Assembly: GCF_020073745.1 (NCBI RefSeq)
Contig: NZ_JAIRAU010000031.1
Span: 162,184-226,183, forward strand
Reading direction: 5' to 3'
Source of the DNA: Nannocystis pusilla
GTDB taxonomy: Bacteria > Myxococcota_A > Polyangia > Nannocystales > Nannocystaceae
Length of the DNA: 64,000 bases
Shown: one piece after another, positions 49,587-58,890 of the stretch
How positions within the stretch are numbered: position 1 is the first letter of the stretch
Layout of the letters: each line of letters begins with the position of its first letter
Program-made: the position numbers and the translations under genes
Notes under the pieces: generated by a model
Told to the model about the DNA's origin: nothing
Databases searched by the model: none
What the model saw: the letters and a program-made list of their open reading frames with translations, nothing else

Positions 49587-50204
49587 TCAGCCGATCCGGT
49601 AGTTGTGGGCCAGGCGCACGTACTTGTGGGCCAGCCCGCGGTGCATCGCCTCGTCGGCGGCGGTCAGCGTGCGAATCACTTTGCCGGGCGCGCCGAGCAC
49701 CAGCGAGTGCGGCGGCACCACGGTGCCGGCGGTGACCAGCGCGCCGGCGCCGACGATCGAGCCCTCGCCGATCACCGCGCCGTCGAGGATCGTCGCCTGG
49801 ATCCCGACCAGCGTCCCGCCGCCGATCCGGCACCCGTGCACGACCGCCCGGTGGCCGATCACGACCTCCTCGGCGACGAAGGTCGGATCGCGATCGCCGA
49901 GGTGGATCACTGTGCCGTCCTGCACATTGCTGCGCTCGCGGATCTCGACGCGGTTGACATCGCCGCGCACGACGCAGCCGTACCAGACGCTCACGTCGTC
50001 GGCGAGCAGCACGTCCCCGATCACCGCCGCCCCCGCAGCGACGCGGACGCGCTCACCCACCTCCGGCGCGCGGTCGAGATAGCGCTCGACAATGGCCCCC
50101 GGGAAGCGGGCCCGCAGCGCGCTGGCGCGGGCCTCGGCCGCCGCGGCGCCCGCCGGAGGAGCTTCCACGCAGACGACCGAATCCACCACTGTTCGCGACG
50201 CCAT
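49587..50204 (-). CDS. Gamma-class carbonic anhydrase-like protein
   Basis: 205 residues, left-handed beta-helix of hexapeptide repeats (IGDVLLADDVSVWYGCVVRGDVNRVEI...). Metal-binding histidines appear in GTVIHLG and VVIGHRAVVHGC, matching gamma-CA/YrdA-type trimers. Relatives hydrate CO2 or act as metal-containing acyltransferase-like proteins; many bacterial ones are of unproven activity. The first 40 residues are an extra acidic/hydrophobic cap. Start ATG 50204. Divergent from the H1-like gene. Confidence 0.85.
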   Translation of the reverse strand: MASRTVVDSVVCVEAPPAGAAAAEARASALRARFPGAIVERYLDRAPEVGERVRVAAGAAVIGDVLLADDVSVWYGCVVRGDVNRVEIRERSNVQDGTVIHLGDRDPTFVAEEVVIGHRAVVHGCRIGGGTLVGIQATILDGAVIGEGSIVGAGALVTAGTVVPPHSLVLGAPGKVIRTLTAADEAMHRGLAHKYVRLAHNYRIG

Positions 50205-50275
50205 GACGGCCCGGAGTCTACCCCCTCTCGCTCGAGGGCTTGCCATCCCCGCGTACGATCGCGTAGAAAAGCCGC

Positions 50276-51445
50276 GTGGCAGCGTCGACGCGATCCAAAC
50301 CCGCCAAAAAGGCCACCAGCAAGGCCCCGGCCGCCAAGCCCACCAAGGCCAAGGTGAGCGCCAAGGCCAAGGTCAGCGCCAAGGCAGCCGCGACCAAGAA
50401 GGCCCCCGCCGCGGCCAAGAAGGTCGCCGCCGCCAAGCCCGCCGTCGCCAAGACGGCCAAGGCAGCCAAGCCGGCCAAGCCGGCCGCCGAGGAGCCGAAG
50501 AAGGCCAAGACCGCCGCCAAGCCGGCCAAGGCCGAGCCCGCGGCCAAGCCGGCCAAGGCCGCCAAGTCCAAGCCGGCCGCCGAGCCCAAGAAGGCCAAGG
50601 CGCCCGCCAAGACCGAGGCCGCCAAGCCCGCGCGCAAGCCGGCCAAGGCCCCCGAGCCCGAGTTCGAGGACGACACCGAGGAGCTCGACGAGGTCGAGGC
50701 GATCGACGACGTCGATGACGCCGGCGAGCTCGACGAGGTGACGGCCGACGAGGGCGACGAGGACAGCGAGCTCGAGCTGCCGCCGCGCGCCGCGCCTGCT
50801 GCGCCGCCGCTGTCCCCGCTGGTGCTCCAGCCCGTCGCCCCGCCGCCGCCCGCCGAGCGCAAGAAGAGCGTCCTGGAGATCGCCGAGGAGGACGACGAGT
50901 TCGACGACGAGCCGCCGCCGCCGAGCCTGGACAACCTGAGCGGGCTGCTGCAGCGGATCCACCACCTGGCGCAGTTCGGCAGCGAGACGGAGATCCGCGA
51001 GGAGCTGCCGCCGCTGGTCGAGCTGCTCGAGCAGATCGAGGACCCGGCCGTGCTGCCGCGCCTGCTCGACCTGCTCGAGGACAACGACCCGCACGGCGTC
51101 TACTGGAACATCCTCTATGTCCTCGAGAAGTTCGACGCCTACCTCGGCGTGCTCCTCGGGGGCCTCCCGTCGCTCTACCACCGCGCGCCGGAGTGGGCCT
51201 ACACCTGCGTGATCCGCATCCTGCGCACCCGCGGCGACGAGGACGACTGCACCGCCACGTTCGAGCAGCTCATCAACGCCGGGCCGGCCGACACCCGCAC
51301 CCTGATGCTGCAGATCCTCCGCGAGCTCAGCGAGCACCCCGAGACCGACGCCGACCAGCGGCAGAACATCGCCCGCACGATCACCGCGATCGGCGGCGAC
51401 ACGCCCGTCGCTGACGAGGTGCCCGAGCCGGCGCCGGCGAGCTGA
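50276..51445 (+). CDS. Histone H1-like Lys/Ala-rich tail fused to an Imm30/HEAT-like domain
   Basis: 389 residues from a GTG at 50276. Residues 1-130 are Lys-Ala-Pro repeats (KPAKKATSKAPAAKPTKAKVSAK and so on), like eukaryotic H1 tails and bacterial AlgP/HctB proteins that bind DNA. Then an acidic segment (EDDTEELDEVEAIDDVDDAGELDE, about 135-165). The C-terminus (about 210-375) is helical and reads like Imm30/HEAT-type repeats (DPAVLPRLLDLLEDNDPHGVYWNILYVLEKFDAYL, APEWAYTCVIRILRTRG). It overlaps no gene and is followed one base after its stop by the Lon-family protease gene. A DNA-tethered partner of the protease is a reasonable guess. Confidence 0.75.
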   Translation: MAASTRSKPAKKATSKAPAAKPTKAKVSAKAKVSAKAAATKKAPAAAKKVAAAKPAVAKTAKAAKPAKPAAEEPKKAKTAAKPAKAEPAAKPAKAAKSKPAAEPKKAKAPAKTEAAKPARKPAKAPEPEFEDDTEELDEVEAIDDVDDAGELDEVTADEGDEDSELELPPRAAPAAPPLSPLVLQPVAPPPPAERKKSVLEIAEEDDEFDDEPPPPSLDNLSGLLQRIHHLAQFGSETEIREELPPLVELLEQIEDPAVLPRLLDLLEDNDPHGVYWNILYVLEKFDAYLGVLLGGLPSLYHRAPEWAYTCVIRILRTRGDEDDCTATFEQLINAGPADTRTLMLQILRELSEHPETDADQRQNIARTITAIGGDTPVADEVPEPAPAS

Positions 51446-51446
51446 G

Positions 51447-53995
51447 ATGCCCTCGCGCTCCCGTCCGAGCCCCAAATCGCCCCGCACCGGCTCCGGCCGC
51501 GCCCCCCGGGGCGCCCCGGAGCCGGTCGCGTCGCCGTCGGTCACCACTCGCCTGGCCGCCGACGCGGAGGCCGAGGCGCCTCCCGTCGCCGTCGAGGCCG
51601 CCGGCCGGCGCCCCGGCCAGGTCTCGCCGCTCGGCCCCGAGCAGTGCACCGTCAGCGTCCGCGAGGACGCCCTGCCCGAGGGCCCCTCCGAGCTCGTGCT
51701 CGACCTGCGGATCGCCCCGCAGCACCGCGCCGCCATGGCCCTGCGCCGCGGCCTGGCCGAGCGCGCCCCCGGCTTCAACGTCGCCGTGGTCGGCCGCCGC
51801 GGCACCGGCCGCACCTTCACCGCGGTCGCCCTCGCCCGCGAGGAGGCCGCCCGCCGCCCGGCGCCGCGCGACCTGGTCCTGCTCGTCAATCCTCGCTGGC
51901 CTTTGGAACCTGTCCCGGCGTTCCTGCCCGCAGGGGCAGGTCCGGCCTTCGTCCGCGCCATGGAGGAGCTGCACGCCCGCCTCGAGGCCGCCGTCCACGA
52001 GGTGTTCGAGGGCCGCGTCCGCCACCGGCTGCAGGTCGAGATCCACCGCGAGCAGAGCGCCGCCGAGCGCAAGATCCACGACCAGCCGCCGAGCACGGCC
52101 TCGGCCTGGTCGCCGGCGACGACGGCTTCGACTTCGTCCCGCTCGACGACGACGACGACGACGCCGCCGCGGACGCCGCTGCTCCCGCGGCGAGCGACCC
52201 CGCGGCCGATCCCGCCGAGGCCGGCGAGGCCGAGGCCCGGCTCAACCGCCAGGTCCTCGACGCGATCGAGGCCGTGCGGCCGCACGTCGAGGAGACCCAG
52301 CGCCAGCTCGCCCTGCTCGAGGCCGAGATCCTGGCCTCGCTGCTGCAGCGCCAGCGCGCCGCCCTGCGCAACAACATCGCCGGCTGCTTCGCCCAGGTGC
52401 CCGAGCGCGCCTTGCCCACGGAACAGGTGCGAAAGTACAGCCAGCGGCTGCACGAGCACCTGCAGCAGGTCTACCACCTCGAGGAGGGCCACCACCTGCC
52501 GCTGACCAGCGTGCCGCTGCCGGCCGGTCTGGTCGTGCCGACCCTGCTCGTCACCAGCCGCCCCGACGACGTCGCGCCGATCATCCACGCGCAGAACGTC
52601 ACCCTCTCGGGCCTGTTCGGCCGCGTCGTCGCCGGCTCGAACGACAGCCGCTACCCCGAGCCCGGCACGATCCTCGCCGGCGACCTGCACCGCGCCAACG
52701 GCGGCTTTCTCATCATCGACGCCGAGGCGCTGGTCAAGCGCGAGGCCGTCTACGAGCACCTCAAGGCCTGCCTGCTCGCGCGGGCGATCCAGCCGCACGA
52801 GGAGGACGAGGGCCCGAGCTTGCGGATCCAGCCGGTCGAGCTCGACGTCAAGGTCGTGCTCGTCGCCGACCCCGACCTCATCCATCAGCTGCAGGAGCTC
52901 GACCCCGAGTTCAGCCGCCTCTTCAAGATCAGGGCCGACTTCGAGGACGACATGTCCTTCGAGGAAGGTCTGCGCGTGTACCCCGGCGTGGCCGCCTGGC
53001 TGGCCTCGAACCGCGGCCTGTCCCGCTGCTCGCGCAGCGCCGTCGCCTTCCTGATGCAGTACGGCGCGCGCCTGGCCGAGGACCAGCACCGCCTCACCAC
53101 CAACCTCGGCCTGCTCAGCGACCTCATCACCGAGGCGACCTCGCTGGCGCGCGACGCCGACGAGATGACCGAGGAGCACCTGCGCGCCGCGCTGCGCCTG
53201 ATCCGCGACCGTCAGGGTCAGATGCGCGACCGCCTGCTCGACCTCCACCGCTACGGCCTGATCCGCGTCGAGGTCTCGGGCCAGAGCGTCGGCCAGATCA
53301 ACGGCCTCGCCGTCGTGTCCGACGGCTTCCAGTCGGTCGGCCGCCCCAGCCGCGTCACCGCCGTCACCTACGCCGGCAGCCACGGCCCGCTCAACATCGA
53401 GCGCGAGGTCGAGATGTCGGGCCCGATCCACAGCAAGGGCGTGCTGATCCTGAGCGGCTACCTGCACGACCGCTTCGCCCGCGACTTCCCGCTCAGCTTC
53501 GGCGCCTCGGTGGTGTTCGAGCAGACCTACACCCCGATCGAGGGCGACTCGGCCTCCACCGCCGAGCTGTTCGCGATCCTCTCGAGCCTGTCGGGCGTGC
53601 CCGCGCGCCAGGACATCGGCATCACCGGCAGCGTCGACCAGCGCGGCCGCGTCCTCCCGGTCGGCGGGATCAACGAGAAGATCGAGGGCTTCTTCGAGGT
53701 CTGCCGCGCCCACGCGCTGACCGGCACGCAGGGCGTCGTCATCCCCGAGAGCAACGTCCGCAACCTCGTGCTCGGCGAGGACGTGCTCGAGGCGATCGCC
53801 CAGGGCCGCTTCTTCATCTGGCCGATCAGCACCGTCGAGGAGGGCGTCGAGCTCATCCTCGGCGAGCCCGCCGGCACGCCGACCGAGCCCGAAGACGAGG
53901 CCGCCGCCTTCCGCTACCCCGAGCGCACCGTCTACGGCCGCGTCGAGCGCCGGATCGCCCGCCTGCGCCAGCTCGCCTCGCCGCCGCGCGGCTGA
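51447..53995 (+). pseudogene. Lon-family ATP-dependent protease broken by one frameshift
   Basis: The gene starts at ATG 51447. The first frame carries APGFNVAVVGRRGTGRT (P-loop) and ...HRLQVEIHREQSAAERKIHDQ. At about 52085 the continuing homology jumps to another frame: AAEHGLGLVAGDDGFDFVPL, then a long run with GGFLIIDAEALVKREAVYEHLK, a Lon-type proteolytic domain with Ser in EGDSASTAELFAIL and Lys in GGINEKIEGFF, and the end at 53995. Restoring one base near 52085 would give an intact protein of about 850 residues with AAA_32/Lon_C architecture. This is either a sequence error or a real null mutation; programmed frameshifting looks unlikely because there is no slippery site. Confidence 0.8.
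51909..51943. repeat. CCTGTCC-type repeat copy in the protease gene
   Basis: Cores CCTGTCC (51909), CCTGCCC (51923) and CAGGTCC (51937), exactly 14 nt apart. CCTGCCC-GCAG-GGGCAGG forms a hairpin. In frame; it encodes VPAFLPAGAGP. Confidence 0.6.
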
Positions 53996-53998
53996 ACT

Positions 53999-54844
53999 TC
54001 AGCCGCGCGGCGAAGCCTCGCACGCGCGGACGACGACGCCCGTGAACCACTCGACCTCGCGGAGCGCTCGACACGTGCGCGCCCGTCCCGTGGGCGACTG
54101 AATCAACGCGTCGATCTCTCGCGCCATCCCGTGCGCCGAGCGAGACGCGTCGCCGTTGTGCCGGGCATGGAGCTGCTCGATCTGCGCTTCCGTCTCGGCA
54201 TCGTCGACGAACTGCACCGCCACCAGAAACCCGGCCTGCCGCAGCGGCTCGTTCGCCGGCAGCTCGCCCGCCCCGTGGGTCCCCGAGCAGACGAAGATCT
54301 CCACTGGCCCGCCCGGAGTCGCCTGCACGGGCCAGAAATAGGCCTGCAGGTACGGCGAGAAGTCCTCCCACTCGACCTCGACCGGCGCGACCGCGAGCCG
54401 CGGACAATCATCGCAGCGCGCGTGCATCGCATCGATCGCGCCCCGGAGCTGCAGCAGGATCGCACGACTCAGGAGCGGGTCGCTCCACATCGATCGCCGC
54501 GCGAGCGCGTCCGCCGAGGCCTGGTCGAGCCCGGAGGCCCCGGCGTCGAAGGCGTCGTACGCGGCCGTCGCCAGCGGCACGATCGTCTTGCTCCGCAAGA
54601 CCGCCGCGCGCACCAATTCTCCGAGCGTGGGATCTCGCTCCGCCCCACACGCCTCGCTGAGCATGTCGACGCCCCACTGCTGGACCTCGGGCGTCCAGAC
54701 GGCGCACACGTACCTGTCGACCTCCGCGCGCAGCTCGGCCAGCGAGAAGGATGCGGCCGTCGTGACCTCGGAGGATGCAGGACGCCGGACGCAACTTGCC
54801 GCGGCGATCGTCGCGAAGATCATCAGGCGCCGCGTCCACGACAT
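53999..54844 (-). CDS. Lipoprotein of unknown function
   Basis: 281 residues. Signal peptide with lipobox AAASC, then a mainly helical protein with several cysteines (CAVWTP, SEACGAERD, RCDDCPRL, CSGTHGAG, CRALREVEW, VRACEAS). The phrase RSAHGMAREIDALI is the only nearly conserved-looking element. No domain recognised. Converges with the protease gene after 3 nt. Confidence 0.7.
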   Translation of the reverse strand: MSWTRRLMIFATIAAASCVRRPASSEVTTAASFSLAELRAEVDRYVCAVWTPEVQQWGVDMLSEACGAERDPTLGELVRAAVLRSKTIVPLATAAYDAFDAGASGLDQASADALARRSMWSDPLLSRAILLQLRGAIDAMHARCDDCPRLAVAPVEVEWEDFSPYLQAYFWPVQATPGGPVEIFVCSGTHGAGELPANEPLRQAGFLVAVQFVDDAETEAQIEQLHARHNGDASRSAHGMAREIDALIQSPTGRARTCRALREVEWFTGVVVRACEASPRG

Positions 54845-55096
54845 CGCGTGAAGGACCCTGCTCTCCGGGGCTGCATTCCCGCCGCGTCGACCCTCGCCGA
54901 CTCGACAGTCGCCGCCGCACCTGCGATCGTCGCCCCCATGAACACCGAGCGGCTCTTCGCAAGGATGGACGCGCAGCTCGCTCACGATGCGCAAGATGCC
55001 GGACCGGCGTGTCACCTTTCGCTCGACGACATGCGGGCTCGACCTGCACTCGATGGACCCGGGCCGCGGCTCGAGCGTTGAGCCGCCGGAGCAGAC
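54845..55096. other. Intergenic region without a gene
   Basis: 252 nt between divergent genes; probably holds both promoters. The ATG of the next gene lies in a CATGTCC sequence, a pattern shared by several starts in this window. Confidence 0.35.
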
Positions 55097-57274
55097 ATGT
55101 CCAGCACGCGTCGCGTCCTCTCCCCGTTCGTCTCCTGTCACGGGCTGACCCTCTCGCTGCTCCTGGCGGCCTGCCGCTCCGAGGCGGCGCCTGAACTCAC
55201 ACGATTGCACCTCGCCGCCACGCCCGACGAGGCCGCCGTCGGGGCTACCGAGTTGGTGCGACGCGGCTACCTCGGGCACGACTGGTGGGGCTGCGCCCGC
55301 GACGGTGCCGCCCTCCGCCTGCTCCACCCCGACAGCGCGCCGCTGCAGGCCTGGACGATCCAGTGCGTCTCCCGCTCCGGCGGCGACGCCCTCGCGCAGG
55401 CCGACGCCATGCTGTCCGAACGGCCAGGCGATCCGTGGGCCCTGTTCGCCCGCGCCGGCGCGCTCATCGATCACCCCGAGCGCGGCGCGGAGGGCGTCCC
55501 GGCGGCCCGCGAGGCGCTCGCGGCCATGCCCGGCCACCCCGACGCGGTGTGGCAGCTCGGGCGCGGGCTCGTGCGCCACGGCGGCCACGCCGAAACCACC
55601 GCCTTCTTCGCCGAACAGCCGCAACCGGCGCTGGCCGACGTGCTCGCGCTCGAGCTCGCGCGCGCGAGCTCGGCCAGGGACAGCGACGAGCAGCAGGTGT
55701 TCGAGCTCGCGGCCCGGGCTCGCGCCGCCGACCCGCGCTGCGTCGACGCCGAGCTCCTGCCGGCGCAGTGGCTGCTGGAGCGCCGCCGCCCCGCCGAGGC
55801 CGCGCCGCTCCTGGCCCGCGCGCTCGAGCTGTCGCCCCACGCGCCCGCGCTGCACGCCGAGCTGTGGCGCGCTCTCAAGCTCACCCCCGGCCTCGCCGCG
55901 AGCGAGCTGCGCGCGGCGATCGACGCCGACGTGGCGCTGCTCCTCCAGAGCCGCGGCGACGACCCGAGCGCCCTCGAAGCCGCCGCGAATGTCTACAGGG
56001 ACATGTCCCCAGAGACACACAAACGATTGGCCGCCGACCTCCTGGCCCGCTTCCCTGCCAGCCCGGCGGCCAGCTCGATGCGCCACGCCCGGCTCGCGGG
56101 GCTGGCCTACGCCCACGACGAGCGCCAGCGGCAGCACGCCCCCGATCCGGCCAAGGACGCGCGGCTCCGCCAGGCGCTGGACGAGTTCCTCGCCGGTCCG
56201 CCGCCCAGCGCGCGCCAGCTCGCCGACGCCTACCGGTTCCGCTACACCCTCGTGCGCGACGACCCCGACGCCACGCCCGCGGCGGTGCTGGCCGCGTTGC
56301 AGGAGTGGGCCCCGCACGACGAGGTGTACCTGTTCGCCGTGGCCGCCGCCGCCGCCGAACTCGCCGAGCGCACGCCGTACACTGCCGAGGCCGAGGCGAT
56401 CGCCCGCACCTGCATCGAGCGGGCCGAGGCCCTGGTGGCGCGCATCCGCCCGCGGGTGAGCGACGCCGCCGAGTTCGCGCGCAGCTCGGCCTTCTACCTC
56501 GCGCCGGCCTACGAGGCGCTCGGCGTCGCCCTGCTCGCGCAGCGCCGGCACCCCGAGGCCCGCGAGGCGCTCGAGAAGGCCTACTCGCTGACGCGCGAGC
56601 GGCCGGAGCTGTTCGTCAGGCTGGCCGCGCTCGCCGAGGCCGAGGGGCGCATCGCCGACGCCGAAAAGTTCCTGATCGAGGGCTCCGCGGCGTGGCGCGG
56701 CCGCGAGGTCTGCGACACGGCCCTGCGCGCGCTCTACGTGCGCCGGCACGGCAGCGAGCGCGGCTACGACCGCCACCGCGAACAGCTCGAGGCCGGCATC
56801 CGCGAGGTGCGTCGCCAGCAGGTGCTCGCCACCGCGATCGCCGAGCCCAAGCCCCTGCCCCCGTTCGCCTTGCCGAAGCTCGGCGGCGGCGAGCTGCGCA
56901 GCGACGCCCTGCTCGGCCGCGTCGCCGTCATCAACCTGTGGGCGACCACCTGCCGCCCGTGCGTCGCCGAGATGCCGGACCTGCAGCAGCTCGCCGACGC
57001 GTTCGCCGGCAGCCGCGACGTCGTCGTCACCACCATCAACCTCGACGACGCGGCCGACCACCTGCCCGCGTGGCTCCGCGAGCGCGACCTCCGCCTCGAG
57101 GTCGCGCTCGGCGAACGCTACGCCATGGACAACGGCTACAACACCCTGCCGACGACCCTGTTCGTCGACCGCGGCGGCGCCGTCGTCTTCACCAAGGACG
57201 CGGCGACCGAGCAGCTCGTCGAGGAGTTCACCTGGCGGATCGACGCCCTCCGCGCGCCGCGCCCCGGCGGCTGA
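55097..57274 (+). CDS. TPR-repeat lipoprotein with C-terminal thioredoxin domain
   Basis: 725 residues. Lipobox LLLAAC, then about 15 TPR-like helix pairs (about 60-570; PGDPWALFARAGALI, HPDAVWQLGRGLV, HPEAREALEKAYSL), then a TlpA/ResA-type redoxin (about 590-715) with the active-site motif CRPC in ATTCRPCVAEMP and PTTLFVDRGG. The redoxin would reduce disulphides outside the inner membrane, while the TPR part binds a partner. An in-frame CATG copy (AATGTCT 55988, CATGTCC 56002) lies in the TPR region. A CATG hairpin follows the stop codon. Confidence 0.85.
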   Translation: MSSTRRVLSPFVSCHGLTLSLLLAACRSEAAPELTRLHLAATPDEAAVGATELVRRGYLGHDWWGCARDGAALRLLHPDSAPLQAWTIQCVSRSGGDALAQADAMLSERPGDPWALFARAGALIDHPERGAEGVPAAREALAAMPGHPDAVWQLGRGLVRHGGHAETTAFFAEQPQPALADVLALELARASSARDSDEQQVFELAARARAADPRCVDAELLPAQWLLERRRPAEAAPLLARALELSPHAPALHAELWRALKLTPGLAASELRAAIDADVALLLQSRGDDPSALEAAANVYRDMSPETHKRLAADLLARFPASPAASSMRHARLAGLAYAHDERQRQHAPDPAKDARLRQALDEFLAGPPPSARQLADAYRFRYTLVRDDPDATPAAVLAALQEWAPHDEVYLFAVAAAAAELAERTPYTAEAEAIARTCIERAEALVARIRPRVSDAAEFARSSAFYLAPAYEALGVALLAQRRHPEAREALEKAYSLTRERPELFVRLAALAEAEGRIADAEKFLIEGSAAWRGREVCDTALRALYVRRHGSERGYDRHREQLEAGIREVRRQQVLATAIAEPKPLPPFALPKLGGGELRSDALLGRVAVINLWATTCRPCVAEMPDLQQLADAFAGSRDVVVTTINLDDAADHLPAWLRERDLRLEVALGERYAMDNGYNTLPTTLFVDRGGAVVFTKDAATEQLVEEFTWRIDALRAPRPGG

Positions 57275-57282
57275 TCTTCGGA

Positions 57283-57331
57283 CATGTCGCAGAGAGCATG
57301 TCCCGATGGACATGCTCTCAGAGCCATCCGC
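57283..57331. terminator. CATG hairpin between convergent genes
   Basis: Cores at 57283, 57297, 57311 and 57325, 14 nt apart. GAGAGCATGTCC (57292-57303) pairs with GGACATGCTCTC (57308-57319), a perfect 12-bp stem with loop CGAT. It lies between the TPR-thioredoxin gene and the convergent P450 gene, so it should end both transcripts. Confidence 0.75.
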
Positions 57332-57352
57332 GGGCGCGTCCCAGGCGCCCGC

Positions 57353-58594
57353 TCACGCCGCGCGGCGCTCGAAGCGGAGCCGCAGCGACTGCAGCGCGCG
57401 GAACGTCGAGTTGTCGCGCCAGCTCGGCCGCGTGTCCACGCGGGCGAACGGAGGCAGCCGCCGCAGCAGCTCGGTGAACGCGATCCGCCCCTCGAGGCGC
57501 GACAGCGGCGCGCCGACGCAGAAGTGAATGCCGTGGCCGAAGCCGAGGTGCCCGCGGGTGTCGCGGCGGATGTCGAAGCGATCCGGGGCGGAGAACTGGT
57601 CCGGGTCGCGGTTGGCCGCGGCCACCAGCGGCAGCACCAGCGCCCCGCGCGGGATCGTCGTCCCGGCGACCTCGACCGCCTCGGTGGTCCGGCGGAACAG
57701 CATCGTCACCGGCCCGTCGTAGCGCAGCACCTCCTCGAGGAAGTTGGGCACCAGCGACGGGTCCGCGCGCAGCTCGGCCAGCGCCTCCGGGTGCTCGAGC
57801 AGCAGGTGCGTCCCCGTGGCGATCAGGTTGGTCGTCGTCTCGTTGCCGGCGATGAGCAGCAGCACCAGCATCCCGAGCACCTCGTTCGCCGTCAGCTTCC
57901 CCTCCTCGCTCTCGGCGCGCACGAGCTCGCTGATCAGGTCGTCCCGCGGCGCCTCGCGGCGCGCCTCGACGCACGCCTCGAGGTACGCGATCAGCTCGCA
58001 TCGGCTCTTCACCAGCCGCGCCGACGCGGCCGGCGACATCCGCTGCTCGCGCGTCAGCTGGCCGAACTCCAGCAGCTCGTCGCTCCAGCGCTTGAAGTCG
58101 GCCTTGTCCCTGGTGTCGACCCCGAGCATCTCCGCGATCACCGTCACGGGCAGCGGGATCGCCAGGTCGTCGACCACGTCGAAGCGCTCGCAGCCGACGA
58201 TCCGGTCGAGCAGGTCGGCCGTGATCTCGTGGACTCGCGCCTCGATCCGCGCCATCGCCCGCGGCGCGAACGCCCCGGCGATCAGCCGGCGCAACCGCGT
58301 GTGCGCCGGCGGGTCCGAGTTCACCATGCTGGGGCCGCGGCTGCGCTCGATCTCCTGCCACGCCCGGTCCTCGACGTACGGCGGCCGGAGCCGGTCGAGG
58401 CCCGTGTCCGAGGAGAACACGTCGGGTCGCCGGAGGATCTGCGTCACGTCGGCGTGGCGCGTGACGGCCCACCAGCCGTAGCGCTCCAGGCGGTGCACCG
58501 GCCCTGCCTCGCGCAGGCGCCGGAGCAGCGGGTGCGGATTGTTCGCCACCTCCGGCGAGAACAGCGCCGTCGACAGATCGATGTCGTGGTCCAT
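57353..58594 (-). CDS. Cytochrome P450 (bacterial class I type)
   Basis: 413 residues. The I-helix motif is AGNETTT, the ExxR is in FLEEVLRYDGPV, and the haem ligand lies in FGHGIHFCVGAPLSR. It belongs to the soluble bacterial P450s (CYP107/CYP105-like range) that take electrons from ferredoxin. No redox partner or biosynthetic gene adjoins it. A second, different P450 lies upstream on the same strand. Substrate unknown; not CYP51-like. Confidence 0.9.
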   Translation of the reverse strand: MDHDIDLSTALFSPEVANNPHPLLRRLREAGPVHRLERYGWWAVTRHADVTQILRRPDVFSSDTGLDRLRPPYVEDRAWQEIERSRGPSMVNSDPPAHTRLRRLIAGAFAPRAMARIEARVHEITADLLDRIVGCERFDVVDDLAIPLPVTVIAEMLGVDTRDKADFKRWSDELLEFGQLTREQRMSPAASARLVKSRCELIAYLEACVEARREAPRDDLISELVRAESEEGKLTANEVLGMLVLLLIAGNETTTNLIATGTHLLLEHPEALAELRADPSLVPNFLEEVLRYDGPVTMLFRRTTEAVEVAGTTIPRGALVLPLVAAANRDPDQFSAPDRFDIRRDTRGHLGFGHGIHFCVGAPLSRLEGRIAFTELLRRLPPFARVDTRPSWRDNSTFRALQSLRLRFERRAA

Positions 58595-58890
58595 CGCCCG
58601 AAGGTACGAGCCGTCACCACCCCGGCAACGCCGCGGCCCGCCGTGGCCTCGGCCGTCGCGGCCGCGGCTTCGACCGCCCCGCCTCGACCTCGCCCCGGCG
58701 GGTGCAGCGTCGCCGCGCCGCGCGCCAGCGCGGCGGGCGTCGCCTCAGCGAACATCCTTCAGGACATGTCCTTCAAGGCATCGATCGGGCGTGTCTCTCC
58801 GAACACACTCCTTCAGCCACCTCACCGCGCAGGAGCCTGCCTGAACGGAAATGTCGCCAAGGACATGCCCCTTCGAGCATGTCCTCGCAT
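58595..58890. other. Intergenic region with two CATG arrays
   Basis: 296 nt separating two P450 genes on the minus strand. It contains cores at 58765 and 58779 and a second array at 58836-58885, and no gene. The arrays probably insulate the two P450 transcripts. Confidence 0.55.
58836..58885. repeat. CATG 14-nt repeat array with hairpin
   Basis: Cores CCTGCCT (58836), AATGTCG (58850), CATGCCC (58864) and CATGTCC (58878), each 14 nt apart. AGGACATG (58860-58867) pairs with CATGTCCT (58878-58885), loop 10 nt. Confidence 0.65.

Noticed and set aside
52079..52100. Programmed frameshift in the Lon-family protease
   Set aside because: No slippery heptamer or downstream stimulator is visible; a single-base loss explains it more simply.
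50021..53713. Minus-strand open frame of 1230 codons
   Set aside because: Low-complexity Gly/Leu/Val shadow of the H1-like and protease genes.
53999..57313. Minus-strand frame of 1104 codons read as one large gene
   Set aside because: Only the part from 54844 down to 53999 has a signal peptide and plausible composition; the rest is antisense to the TPR-thioredoxin gene.
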